Source of the DNA: Polyrhizophydium stewartii
Taxonomy: Eukaryota; Chytridiomycota; Chytridiomycetes; Rhizophydiales
Assembly: GCA_027604665.1 (NCBI GenBank)
Contig: JADGIZ010000020.1
Coordinates: 1 to 45,853, forward strand
Reading direction: 5' to 3'
Length of the DNA stretch: 45,853 bases
Shown here: piece after piece, positions 31,219 to 41,909 of the stretch
Layout of the letters: each line of letters opens with the position of its first letter
Position numbering within the stretch: the stretch's first letter is position 1
The notes under the pieces: generated by a model
The model's input: only the letters and a program-made list of their open reading frames with translations
Database searches by the model: none
What the model was told of the DNA's origin: nothing
Position numbers and translations under genes: made by a program

Positions 31219-31402
31219 TAGTTTATATAAATAGAGCGCATAAAAAACTCTTTAACTTATTTACCAATTTAGTTGCTTTAGAATGTCATGAGCAACGTAG
31301 TTGCATAAGGCGGTTAAGTAATATTAGCTTCAACAGTTACCTTATTCTACATCTAAGTCTTCTGATAAAGATCTGCCTTATTTTAGAGTAATTAGTCATA
31401 AC

Positions 31403-31417
31403 AAATCACGCAGTCGC
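31403..31417 (+). repeat. 15-mer AAATCACGCAGTCGC, forward copy
   Basis: It is followed by GGAGCGACCGCCCTCTGGGC and TACGTCGCTC, forming a local GAGCGAC/GTCGCTC stem. Confidence 0.7.
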
Positions 31418-31680
31418 GGAGCGACCGCCCTCTGGGCTACGTCGCTCAATTATGTTGTTTTACCATATCGGGACTACCCTATTTTTGCTAATTGATCGGG
31501 CGGAGCCCTAACAAAACCTAATCAGCTCAAATTGATAGACTAAGTCTCTGAGATAATTAATAAATCAGACTTTTTGGTTTGACCCGTTTATCTAGAATAT
31601 TTATAAACAATCTACGATTGTTCAATAGATACATAATATGTTAGTGACTACAGTACTTTAATAAATAATAAAAAAGGTCG

Positions 31681-31705
31681 TCGAGGTTCCGGAAACTTTC
31701 ACAAT
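31681..31705 (-). repeat. GTGGAGG...CCTCGA element, decayed
   Basis: TCGAGGTTCCGGAAACTTTC ends in ACAAT. The right terminus CTTTCACAAT stands for CCTCCACAAT with C-to-T changes. It reads as an aging copy. Confidence 0.6.
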
Positions 31706-32573
31706 CACTCGTTCACTGCGGTCGTGATGCCTATCTCCGTAAAGGGGCAGCTCTTAATGGTTTATTTCTACTGCTCATATTGCTATGAATTTCTCTTGAT
31801 TATAGCTATTTATAAGCATCCCACCACGACTAAAAGAGATCAACTATCTCCATTTATAGTATAAGATCTAAGATTCTGATCAGTAAAGAATAGAAGCAAT
31901 AAAATAGACTACGCATGCACATAGGAGTGATACAAGACTTAGAATTAATAACAAATTTATGTTTATAAAGAATATTCAGACGTAACAGGCCTCACTACTT
32001 CAATTTTGACTATTCTCAAATTTCTATAGTGTCATAATGCTTAGCCAATCCAAATACTGAAGCGCCCTTAATGTAATTGATATGTTTGACTTTTCCGCGG
32101 TCTTTTCAAAAAGCTCTCGAAGCTTGATTTGAGCTTCTTAATAAACTCATGAGCAACGTAGTTGCTTGTAAATCTAATTTGGACTTACAATATTTCTTTT
32201 TGCATTACTTTCGTTCTTATCATTTCAATTGGACCCTTAATAAAGTAGATAGATTAATGATTAGAATCTCAATTCAATCCTTTTACGATCATCATGATTC
32301 AGCTAATTTATATTAGCTTTATTCAATGACTAATCATCATATAATTAAAAGGTGAATAGAATCATTTCAATGAAGATAGAAAATCGATAGAGAATAAAAC
32401 CTCAGCTGAGAGAAGTTATTTTATAACTTGAATTCAATTGGAGCTCAAGATCTAAGCAATTATTCAATTGCTCAAATAGTAAATTGTCTATACTCAGTTC
32501 CAGTCAAATGGTATAATCTTACCATTGGTGCCATTTTTAATAGAGTGACTGTAGAGATATTTAATTAGAAGAT

Positions 32574-32593
32574 TTGGAGCGACTCCGTCGCGG
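32574..32593 (+). repeat. TTGGAGCGACTCC family, GTCGC sub-type
   Basis: TTGGAGCGACTCCGTCGCGG, taken here as the reference form. GGAG-CGA-CTCC and GCGAC-TCC-GTCGC are two overlapping, mutually exclusive hairpins. Confidence 0.85.
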
Positions 32594-33159
32594 ATGATCA
32601 GAATAAATAGCATTTAATCATTTAGCTAAGATGTGGTTCCTAACCAATAAGTTGTGTAACCTATTTGCTTTAATTCTGTCAATAACGATTTTGACCAGCA
32701 TATGGACATAATTAACCAGAAATTAGTAATAATCCTATCAATCTTGGGAGCGCAGCGACCTACCATTAAACATATTCATATAATGAGGATAGGTCTATAC
32801 CAACATCAAGGTACAGTTATCTAAGAATGTCTATCAAATTGGCCTTAATTAGAATTAAGCTCAACCTCTCTACTAAATAATAAAAGTATTCAAGATAGGT
32901 GTAGATAATTGGATACCCTACCCCGTAAATAGCCAAGAGTCATTCTCATCTACAAATAAGAATATTATTCGAATGGGTTTCAGCACCCTTAGCAAGAATA
33001 AAAAGTGCAACTTAGCTTTACCACCTACTTTAAGTTGGTTGATCTAACAATAAGTGCTAATGGTATCCATATAATACTTTACATTCTAATGAGTGAGATT
33101 AGTCAAATTGTAAAAGAAATAAGCTTTAGAGACTAAGGTGAGCGATCTCAAATCGATGA

Positions 33160-33201
33160 AATTCGGGTAAACGAATAGCCGCTCTTTGAGCGGTCATTCT
33201 A
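33160..33201 (+). repeat. Hairpin-exchange site, copy with CCGCTC stem
   Basis: AATTCGGGTAAACGAATAG is followed by CCGCTCTTTGAGCGG (33179-33193) and TCATTCTA. It is the partner of 16587-16628. Confidence 0.9.
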
Positions 33202-33884
33202 TTTACTATAGGGTTAACAATCTATAGATAGTAGAGTCTAGTAATATCCCCTCAATATTGTAGTATATCAAGAGTCGTTATAGAGAAAAGTCCCAGGATA
33301 AATGACTAAGTAACTAATAATTACACTAAGGTAAGCTAGTTAAATCTTCCCTCCTTTATTTAAGTATATTATTTACAGTGAGACCTCTACTACTATTCTC
33401 TCTAATGCTATGTAATAATAGTCGAATTAAGTGATATCTCTACCCAAATTTAAATTAATAACTTATAGATAATTAAGGGGACAGTAGTAGATCCGAAGGC
33501 CGAGGGTCAACTCTAGTAATTATTTAGTGGCAATATACAGATTTAGATCCGCTTTCTTTATATTTATCTAAGATAAGTAGACTGTAATATATCAAGTATA
33601 TAAGAATCTAAGTAAGCCAAGTTGAAGTAAAGTAATGGCATAGCCTATGAACTCGCTGAGATAATAATAATTAATGACTATAAATATAATAGCTAATAGA
33701 AGATCCCTGATATAATAATAGATGTCCAGCCGGGTTAAAGAGTATGGTATAATTAAATCTAAGTATGAATAAATGATCCGTCCGTTCCGATCTTGCGGAA
33801 TGGGACTACGGACCATTGCAAAGCACCGGGTACATAGGAGGTCCGCAAAAGTAATAGTATCTAACGGATAAAGCAATTTCTAAT

Positions 33885-33902
33885 AATTGCGAAGCATCGA
33901 TA
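33885..33902 (+). repeat. ATTGCGTAGCATCGAT repeat
   Basis: AATTGCGAAGCATCGATA. A weaker relative, ATTGCAAAGCACCGGG, is at 33815-33830. Confidence 0.7.
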
Positions 33903-34432
33903 ATTAGGTGAAAATAAATGAGAAAGTTAAATAGATAAGTGACTAAAATAGACTAGATAATAAATATAGAATAATAGAACCCTCTTGCTCTGATTTTGGT
34001 AATAATAAATGAAGTAAAGTTAAATAAATCTAATAGTTGGAGGTCGAGGACTAAGAATATTCTAAATAGTTATACAGGTCAAATCTAGTCCTAAGTATTA
34101 GTATAATATATGGGTGATACTTTAAGGATGGTATCTATGCTAATCGTATTAATAATAAGGTATATATAAGTTTATAGTATTAGTAACTATAATGTACATT
34201 AGTATATGATTTTAGGATTAATAAGGATAGAGGGATAATTATTAAAGAAGTGTAAGAGAGATAGCTAGAGTGGGAATTAAATGGGTATAGTCACACAGTT
34301 AACTAGTAGTAATATTAATAATACAGAAGTCTTAATAATTGATGGGAGTATAAGTAACTAGGTATAATAAATAGGATATAGCTAGAATCTAGGTAGAATT
34401 AGTAAGAATAATAACTAGAATAAGCGGCCAGA

Positions 34433-34447
34433 GGTCCATCAGGATAA
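34433..34447 (+). repeat. GTCCATCAGGATAA repeat, copy 1
   Basis: GGTCCATCAGGATAA is preceded by CCAGA. The copy at 36772-36786 is preceded by CCAGAGAACGGA, as if seven bases were gained or lost between. Confidence 0.5.
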
Positions 34448-34669
34448 TAAATAGAATAAGTATACCGATAATAATAAGTATACAGTTATGGCTGGTAATA
34501 AAATATGCTAAGTAGTGGGATAATAGGGGATGATAATGACAATAGATATGACAATAGAGTGACTATGCTTATAAAGGTGGCGGAGCCAATGACAATGGAT
34601 AGGATAATAGAGTGACTAGAACTTTACCACAGCTACCCTATACTATGGCTATTTATGACAATGACAATA

Positions 34670-34770
34670 GGTTCTACTATAACTTGTCCTGTTCCTGGGT
34701 AGTCTATACTATAACTGTTGCACTATAACTTGTACTATACCTTGCACTATAACTGTCCCATAATTGGTTA
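34670..34770. repeat. Imperfect ACTATAACT repeats
   Basis: CTATAACTTGT, CTATAACTGTTG, CTATAACTTGTA, CTATACCTTG and CTATAACTGTCC follow each other at intervals of 12-40 bases. On the left GACAATAGAGTGACTA and GATAATAGAGTGACTA repeat at 34545 and 34605. The block lies where the skew begins to lose its G excess. Confidence 0.65.
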
Positions 34771-35157
34771 TGATAATAGATTCTAATGGTTATTACAATG
34801 CCCCCTGTATAATAGGGATAATAGAATATGTCCTCTATAACTCCCACTATAACTGCTATGATAATAGCTATTATGATAATGACAATCCTCCTACGGGGAC
34901 CCCCTTGGGGGGCCTCCGGAGTCCCCTCGGAACGGACGTACAAATTCGGGCACTATTTAATTATAAAAGGGCATGCATGGTTAGACTATTTAATTTTTCT
35001 ATTAGTAATTCTGTTCTTATGTGATAAATGGGTCCCTAGTTACCGGTAGCTTTCTAAATTGATAAATATTCTTAAGGATCCTATGTACTGGTATGAATGG
35101 AGTTTCTTATATAAAGGAGTAATAGTGTAGCATCGCATCGAATATATGGTTATATTA

Positions 35158-35175
35158 TATCGATGCACAGCAATT
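35158..35175 (-). repeat. ATTGCGTAGCATCGAT repeat, reverse
   Basis: TATCGATGCACAGCAATT. A diverged forward form, AGTGTAGCATCGCATCGA, lies just upstream at 35124-35141, so the pair faces each other. Confidence 0.7.
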
Positions 35176-35436
35176 AAAGAATATATATCCTAGGAGTTAT
35201 GGTAATTAAGTTAGAGTTAATACCCTAGATATATAAGCAGTCTTTAGATGAATAAACAATAATAGAATATCACTCCATAGGCTTTATCTAATAAATATAT
35301 AGTGCCGTATGCTAAAGAGTAAGAGATTAAATAAGTATTAGATTTATATTAAACTGTAGGAGTAACTATATTAACTTAGTAAATCCTAGTGAATAAAGCA
35401 TATAATTAACTATACCTCTTGATCCCTAATAACATG

Positions 35437-35456
35437 CGTTGTGTAACATCGCATGG
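35437..35456 (+). repeat. ATTGCGTAGCATCGAT repeat, diverged
   Basis: CGTTGTGTAACATCGCATGG. Confidence 0.5.
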
Positions 35457-35781
35457 AATAACTAAAATAATTGGTGAAACCATCGATCATGACCAGTACG
35501 AAGTACTGAATAAAGTATATATAATAAGAAATAAATATGCAGTACAAAGTCCTGAATATTAAAGGACATTATCTTAGTGTAAGATTATAAGTAAATAGCT
35601 TTGTAATTATAAACTAACATTACCTATTTTACAGGGACTATTGGTATAGTTCTCCTTAGTTTTATTTCGATGCGGGGAGGTGCTCTGCACCGCTATCGCC
35701 ATTTTGGTTCTAATTGATCTATATTCTAACAATAATTATTACTAACAATACTTTAAATAACACTTAGTTCAGAATATTCTA

Positions 35782-35800
35782 ATATTGCGTAGCATCGTAT
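35782..35800 (+). repeat. ATTGCGTAGCATCGAT repeat
   Basis: ATATTGCGTAGCATCGTAT. Confidence 0.7.
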
Positions 35801-35940
35801 AGGGCCTAATCTTCCCTTTAATGACTCTTAGTTGGGACTAAATAGAGTTAAGTGTAAGATAAGCATTATACTAATCTAAATAATAGGATACTTTTATACA
35901 GCCAAAGGCTGGGATTAACCTTTTTTACTATAATAGCAGC

Positions 35941-35956
35941 ATTGCGTAGCACCGAT
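35941..35956 (+). repeat. ATTGCGTAGCATCGAT repeat
   Basis: ATTGCGTAGCACCGAT, with one change in the core. Confidence 0.7.
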
Positions 35957-36214
35957 GCCCCTGCACATAATAGAGTTATTATATAAGATCTAGTAGTTTT
36001 ACCTATCCTGTTATACCGTGTAGTATAGTTAGAATCTGTATTAGTAAATTAATAGCAGAACTTAAGTCAATAAATACTGTTGGTTAACTTATACAATTTA
36101 ACAGTTAACCAATATATGTTAGATGATAATCCTAATAGCCCATTAGTTATTAATATGTTTAGTTTATATGATAAAGTAAGATATACAATAAAACCAGAGG
36201 ACCTAGTACTAGAA

Positions 36215-36236
36215 TCGTGGAGGTGGTCCACCTCGA
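36215..36236 (+). repeat. GTGGAGG...CCTCGA element, minimal form
   Basis: TCGTGGAGGTGGTCCACCTC ends in GA. The two termini are joined with almost no inner sequence. It lies inside an open frame (36080-36304) and is read there as WRWSTSK-like residues. It is one of the few GC-rich family members inside the AT-rich island. Confidence 0.8.
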
Positions 36237-36313
36237 AAAATATGGATTCTTTATTATTATCAAAGTCTAAGTTGAATTGGGATCTCTATCTCATTTTAAT
36301 TTAATAACAAATT

Positions 36314-36328
36314 ATTGCGCAGCATCGA
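36314..36328 (+). repeat. ATTGCGTAGCATCGAT repeat
   Basis: ATTGCGCAGCATCGA. Confidence 0.7.
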
Positions 36329-37077
36329 GTATTATTAATTATGCTTAGATTCTAGTCATTTCTACTTTATTAAGGTCTACCATATTTATATATGATTAAA
36401 TAGTCACCATCTCCTTAAGTAAAGTATTATTCATCTAGTTATTATATAATATCCTTAAATTCTCTTTATAAATGATACTTTTACGTGATTATTAAGAGTT
36501 TCTCGGTCAATCTATTTATAAAAAGTTATTAATAGTATACTATATTAATGTTTTATGTACTTTATTAAATTTAGTTTAACTTTAAGATATTTAACTATAT
36601 AATAATCTGCTATTCTATCTATTAGAACCTTTTATCTTATCTATATAACGAATCTAATCCTATTGTATACCTAATTCTTTATACTATTTACTTATACTAT
36701 ATAACTACTTATGGATAATCTATTAGAGGGTTTAACTACCCTTTAAAGACTATTATATACCAGAGAACGGATGTCCATCAGGATAAACTAGAACTACTAG
36801 ACTCTTATACTACATAAAACACCCGTGGGTATTAGCCTATCACTCTATTTATAGATTTATTATTTAGAGTAATACCATTTATATCACCCTAACCTTAATA
36901 TTGTTACTTATTATACCTTTCTATTTACTCTTTATTCGAGATATCCCTGACTTTATTGAGAGTGCATCTTATTTAATTAGGATACTACAAAGTATTTCTT
37001 ATCTATTAGTTATTTATCTTTAATCTTCTACAGTATAGCATATCTAAGATTATTCACTTATATACCTTCTATTTATT

Positions 37078-37093
37078 ATCGATGCGTAGCCAT
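37078..37093 (-). repeat. ATTGCGTAGCATCGAT repeat, reverse
   Basis: ATCGATGCGTAGCCAT, diverged at the right end. Confidence 0.55.
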
Positions 37094-37382
37094 ATTTATT
37101 AGAGATATTTATAGAAGAATCAATTACAATCGGATTTAATATGTTGCAGCTGTAAGCTGGTATTATTTGATATAATAACTCATTAATAATCTACTAATAT
37201 TGTGTGCATAATTACTAATACTATTTAATGATATGATATTTTAATAAACTAGAAAACCATGATATCCTTAATCTATTTACTACTAGAACTCTATCTATCA
37301 TCCTATTAATAATCAATAGATCCCTACATCGTCACTCTCAATTAACTAATTACTTCTAACGATATTCTCCGTATTCTTAGTT

Positions 37383-37430
37383 TTTGAATAGTTAAGATGG
37401 TTAAGATAGTCTTTGAATAGTTAAGATGGT
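37383..37430. repeat. 29-bp tandem repeat, 1.7 units
   Basis: TTTGAATAGTTAAGATGGT occurs at 37383-37401 and 37412-37430 with TAAGATAGTC between. The period is 29 bases. Confidence 0.85.
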
Positions 37431-39635
37431 GATTTTATTGATACCAATACTAATATAACCAACAATCCATCAATTCTCCTAAAGGATATTATACAAATAC
37501 TCTTAATTACCATGAAATCACTAATACTACATATTATGCATGGACACTTCTATTTATTTCATATTAACAATGACGTAATTCCCTGTATTAGATCCGGATA
37601 AGATAATCTACTAAAGAGATATAATAACCCATCACCGTAATTAATATCTTACTATTGTGGGGTGATATCCTCGCGGTCTTCGACCGCTACCTCTTCTTAA
37701 TTATAATAAATCCCTTATATAGCATTCGATAATTATAGATTACGTACTTAATATAAGTTTATTTTCGCTGTTTCTACGTATAGATTTATTTATATTTAAT
37801 TCTAATAATAACTCAAATTATAATAGCTTAGTAGAAATTTAGGATTAATACTGATAGAACTCTACTAATACATTCCGATGGAGTATAATGAGGATATTAA
37901 ATTAATAATTGATTGAATACATAATCCTCACCACTAATTACTAATACAAGTCTAAATGTATAATATTACTACTCCAATTCCTTTTAAGAATTATTAATAA
38001 TCAATTTAATCATGTCATAGATTAGAGAATCTCAGAGAATTAATTAAAGAAAAGGATCCACCATTCTTCCTGGATATCACTTAATTAGTTTCCATATTTA
38101 ATTATAATACTATCCTTTCAAAGTAAGCAATACTTTCCTTACTAACTTCTGGCTTATTATGTAATATACTTATCCTTAGACTCCTATACTTTATCACATT
38201 ATTTATTTAGTTATATAGATATCTTTACCAGGTGTATTTTAATTGATTATACTCTTGCTATCCTATTCCAACATGATCTTATTTAAATTCTTTATGTCAT
38301 ATATGTTATGAATTCTGATGTGGTATAGTTAGTTTAGTAATTGTGATTTGGTTATTTATTTAATCCAGTATTTCTACTACTCTATATTTCTTTATTATAC
38401 CATTTATTTATTAGTATTTAAATAAAGAAAGCCAGACTTTAATATGAATAGACTGTCACTAGTGCCCTTATATTCTAAAATAGTTAGAGACGACGCAAAT
38501 AGAGGTGAAGGATCCAAATTAGTCCAGAATAGTAGAGATATTGGGAGTGGATAAGTATAAAGACAGTATTATCTATTATTATGTTGGCCCCTGGATCTTT
38601 ATTAGTTGTTGATTTTACTTATTACATATATATTGTATTCTTATTATAGCATTCATATGGTTTATATACCTTAGATTGAGCAGCATAGATGCCCTAAGTA
38701 GAATTTATCTCAATCCTCTACTTTATAATATCTATTACTTATTCTCCAATTTATTACTATATATAACATATTACACTATTACTCTTATTAGTAAGATTAT
38801 TCTCATCATTATAGTAATTATTCTAATGGTTCTATTAATCCGTCCCGTACCTCGGCCGGGGGCGTCCTTCGGGACTTAGAATTTGATGCTACTATTTATA
38901 AATGAGTCTAACTAGGTGATTACACTCTTATTAAATAGCTTAATTATAGAGACTTATTTACTATATATCCAATAAAATGGAAAGAAGAACGTACATTATA
39001 TATAAATTGGGTGGCATAGTCATTGCCTGTAGTTGGTTCCCTGTCCTAGCTGTATTCGACCGCAACCCAGCTGATTACATTGGAAGGTAAGGATATTAAA
39101 CAATCTAATGAGACAGCCTTGAGCAGTTCTAACACCAGCCTTGAGCTGAGTGGACCAAACGGTAAAATAGAATAGATGAGGTTGGAACCTAAAGGTCAAA
39201 TAGAATTGACGAGGTTGGAAGATAATTTAAGGCAGATTGAGTGTTAAATATCCGAAAGATCTTGCTTATCAATAAGGTGTAATAGATAGTCATACATCTG
39301 CTGGTCAAAGTGCGACGAAACCCACATGTCTGCTGATCTATATAAGATCCTCCAGAATATTACTTACCAAATGCTGGAAGTCCTGTAGACAAACGTCCGG
39401 GATCTCCTAAGCGTATATTTATGTAAGACTAAACAAAGTATCTACATTCTGTATAGTATCTGAGGAACTAACAATAGGGAGTACGACATTTTATTTAACT
39501 AAAAGGTACGCGCACCCAGCTTCAACTTAGATGGCCGCGCACCCAGCCAGAGCACCTTATTTAGTGACAACTAAGGGGGGCTATAATGTGATTAAGATCG
39601 AAGGTCCCTGGTATTACTGTTTTATTAACAACAAA

Positions 39636-39678
39636 GGAGACTAGGCTCGTTTCAGCCTCTGGCTGTTCCTCACCATTA
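39636..39678 (+). repeat. CTAGGTTCGCTCC repeat 1, diverged
   Basis: GGAGACTAGGCTCGTTTC leads on to CTGTTCCTCACCATTA. The end CTCACCATA-like is shared with the other copies. Confidence 0.6.
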
Positions 39679-39735
39679 GTTCTCAATTTCTATCGGGGCC
39701 AGGGGCCCCTAGTCTTGCTGAATATATTAGATAAA

Positions 39736-39766
39736 CTAGGTTCACTCCACTTGGTCGCTCACCATA
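39736..39766 (+). repeat. CTAGGTTCGCTCC repeat 2, short
   Basis: CTAGGTTCACTCC, then GGTCGCTCACCATA. The GACGACGTAGGAGT head is missing. Confidence 0.7.
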
Positions 39767-40015
39767 CGATTAATTTACAGGATATTGGTGCATCTACATG
39801 GTTGATAAACTGTTTAATGTTGTTAATCCTGAGTTGGATTAACGTTTAAAGGGATTAATAGGTGGTTTATTAACTGTTTGGGGGGTCGATCAAGTGTATA
39901 AACTTGTAAATAGAAGGTAAAGTAATGGTTAAATCAACGTTGAGTACTGTAAATGCTAAATATCTATATGACCCTTGGTCTAGTCTTCTTGTGTTACTAT
40001 TAATTAAATAGAACC

Positions 40016-40040
40016 CGGAGACTAGGCACTCCGTACCATA
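40016..40040 (+). repeat. CTAGGTTCGCTCC repeat 3, short
   Basis: CGGAGACTAGGCACTCCG followed by TACCATA. The CGGAG/CTCCG arms pair around ACTAGGCA. Confidence 0.55.
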
Positions 40041-40170
40041 ATTGTAGCATATATGAACGAAGTTCTGGGCCAGCTCTTTATAAATTTAGATACCAGTTTC
40101 CCCCCTCTATTTAGCTAATATGACTAAATCTTTATTGTTGTTAATATGACGAGTCTGGTCTTGCTGCTAT

Positions 40171-40217
40171 TGACGAGCAAAGCGAGTCTAGGTTCGCTCC
40201 TTAAGTCGCTTCCCATA
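40171..40217 (+). repeat. CTAGGTTCGCTCC repeat 4
   Basis: TGACGAGCAAAGCGAGTC, then the CTAGG core, then AAGTCGCTTCCCATA. AGCGAG can pair with the CGCT of the core. A partial copy (GACGAGTCTGGTCTTGCTGC) precedes it. Confidence 0.8.
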
Positions 40218-40319
40218 TAAAACACAGAGATTGTGGAGTGACATGGTCTTAATAACTTATTGCAAAAGAGCGTAGCGACCAAAAGATAATACGAGTATTG
40301 CTTGTTCTTTTATCTATTT

Positions 40320-40366
40320 TGACGAGCAAAGCGAGTCTAGGCTCGCTCCCAGGGTCGCTCACCATA
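40320..40366 (+). repeat. CTAGGTTCGCTCC repeat 5
   Basis: Its head is the same as in repeat 4. The core reads GCGAGTCTAGGCTCGC, with T changed to C on the right, giving a better GCGAG/CTCGC stem. The end is GGTCGCTCACCATA. Confidence 0.8.
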
Positions 40367-40467
40367 AAAGCCAGTATTATTTTAACTATGACGACGCAGG
40401 CGGCTGGTTCCGCTGCTATTGAAGTTATTGCTCAACAGAAAGATACAAGAGTTCAATAAAATACTTA

Positions 40468-40517
40468 TGACGACCGGATGGAGTCTAGGTTGGCTCCTTT
40501 CAGTTCTCTAACCCATA
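40468..40517 (+). repeat. CTAGGTTCGCTCC repeat 6, diverged
   Basis: TGACGACCGGATGGAGTC, core CTAGGTTGGCTCC, end TCTAACCCATAA. A vestige at 40389-40419 (TGACGACGCAGGCGGCTGG) precedes it. Confidence 0.7.
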
Positions 40518-41090
40518 AATAATTGTAACTAATACTATCCCTAATTATTACTTACAATAACTATCCGAAGGTCGGACTCTATTATTAGCAATTTATCATC
40601 ACGATGGGTCACAATTAAACCCCATTTACGTTATAATAATCTAAAATATCTAGTCATATGATGGAAGGAATTCTTATATTGATTTAGAACTAATATAGTT
40701 AATAAGAGAATTGGAGGGATGTAATAGGTTAGGATAGCTAAAGTATTTCCCTTTAAATATCAAAGATGTAGAAGAGTTACTAAAATTAGAACTCATATAA
40801 ATGAATAAAAGATAACAAATTAGCGATGCGCCCGCAGCGAGCTGTAGATCAAAAACTCTGCTGAATCTATTGGCCCTGAAGGGGTCTGGTCGTTCCACTA
40901 AATTTGAAGTTAATAACGTTCCCTCCCTCCGGTCGGTCACTACAACTAATCTAAGATTTGCCCGTTCCCTCCCTTGGTCGGTCCCTACATGTTATTGACC
41001 TCGGGCCGCAGGCCCTCTCCTTTAAATTTAAGAAAATATACAGAAATTAAAATGGCAGGTATCTATTCTTTTAAATCCCATGTGTTCCCT

Positions 41091-41144
41091 TTGACGACGT
41101 AGGAGTCTAGGTTCGCTCCCGACCTACGGATGGTCGCTCCCATA
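41091..41144 (+). repeat. CTAGGTTCGCTCC repeat 7, full form
   Basis: TTGACGACGTAGGAGTC, core, then CCGACCTACGGATGGTCGC. GTAGG of the head can pair with CCTAC of the tail, and GGAG with CTCC inside it. Confidence 0.85.
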
Positions 41145-41186
41145 TGAATACAATAGATTGCGCCACTAGTTTACTGTTCTATTATG

Positions 41187-41224
41187 TCGACGGAGGAGAC
41201 TAGTCTCGCCCATGGCTCGCCATA
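41187..41224 (+). repeat. CTAGGTTCGCTCC repeat 8, diverged
   Basis: TCGACGGAGGAGACTAGTC is followed by TCGCCCATGGCTCGCCATAA. GAGACTAGTCTC forms a perfect palindrome at the core. Confidence 0.65.
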
Positions 41225-41290
41225 AGAAGACATAAGCAAGAATTGGAACATGATAGATCGACCCCAGAGGGTCTACCCTCCAATGTCATA

Positions 41291-41336
41291 TTGACGACGT
41301 AGGAGTCTAGGTTCGCTCCTTCTAGTCGCTCTCCAT
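41291..41336 (+). repeat. CTAGGTTCGCTCC repeat 9
   Basis: The head is identical to 41091. The tail is TTCTAGTCGCTCTCCATA, the same as in 41788. Confidence 0.85.
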
Positions 41337-41371
41337 AATAAGACATTAGAATACTCTGTATCTAAATATTC

Positions 41372-41410
41372 TGGCGACGGAGGAGCCTAGATTCGCTTCG
41401 CTCGTCATAA
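41372..41410 (+). repeat. CTAGGTTCGCTCC repeat 10
   Basis: TGGCGACGGAGGAGCCTAG, then ATTCGCTTCGCTCGTCATAA. Confidence 0.7.
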
Positions 41411-41640
41411 GCAAGACTAGTCAAGCCATAAGAAATTGGAGGGGGCCGGAGGCCCTCGACCCAGCAACTCCAAAGCTAGCAAACCTATCTATTTGATTCC
41501 ACATCCAATGGTGTATAGGACTGACGTTGTCCAATGTATTATATTGTGTTAATAAGATCAGTATAACGAATATAGTCTCGTTCATTTTATTCACTTGCTA
41601 CAATATTGTGGCCAGGAGGAGTCTTCCCTCTGTCTTATTA

Positions 41641-41695
41641 TGCCGACTCCCAGGAGGCTAGATTCGCTCCCGACCTACGGATGGTCGCTCTTCAT
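41641..41695 (+). repeat. CTAGGTTCGCTCC repeat 11
   Basis: TGCCGACTCCCAGGAGGCTA, then GATTCGCTCC and the tail CGACCTACGGATGGTCGCTC, the same tail as in 41091 although the GTAGG partner in the head is gone. Confidence 0.75.
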
Positions 41696-41787
41696 AATCA
41701 GACAACATAGACTAATGAAGAGGATAGAATATATCATGACTCCGTCCCTTCTATTTGGAGGGGGAACCCCTAACCCCTTCTGGTCAT

Positions 41788-41829
41788 GATGGCGTAGCCT
41801 AGGTTCGCTCCTTCTAGTCGCTCTCCATA
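41788..41829 (+). repeat. CTAGGTTCGCTCC repeat 12
   Basis: GATGGCGTAGCCTAGGTTCG leads into CTCC and the TTCTAGTCGCTCTCCATAA tail. Confidence 0.75.
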
Positions 41830-41880
41830 AAAATAAAGATCCAAACCTTGCTTGACCTTGGCCTTATAAAAGAATTGGCA

Positions 41881-41909
41881 AGACTAGGTTCGCTTGGTTG
41901 CTCACCATA
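41881..41909 (+). repeat. CTAGGTTCGCTCC repeat 13, short
   Basis: AGACTAGGTTCGCTTGGTTG then CTCACCATA. It is the last copy and lies at the right end of the cluster. Confidence 0.7.

Larger units (their letters stand above)
33201..38900. other. AT-rich island, no gene supported
   Basis: GC-rich hairpins become rare and words such as AATAG, TATAAT and CTATTA dominate. Strand skew is strong and changes sign: 34201-34260 has 16 G and no C, while 36601-36660 has 3 G and 12 C. A 16-bp repeat typical of this island is listed separately. Only a few GC-rich hairpins occur (34888-34940, 38848-38876). A block of imperfect ACTATAACT repeats lies at 34670-34770. Frames of 74-94 codons (33592 minus, 36080 plus) are not recognisable. 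Confidence 0.7.

Noticed and set aside
33592..33876. 94-codon minus frame rich in I, L and Y
   Set aside because: Hydrophobic composition follows from AT-rich sequence. It contains no recognisable membrane-protein or intron-endonuclease motif.
36080..36304. 74-codon frame that looks protein-like
   Set aside because: It is short, unrecognised and carries the GTGGAGG element inside it. I could not find flanking exons or a match to rps3, DNA polymerase or intron proteins.
39636..41909. CRISPR array
   Set aside because: Repeats differ in length and sequence, spacers range from about 30 to over 500 bases, and no cas gene is present.
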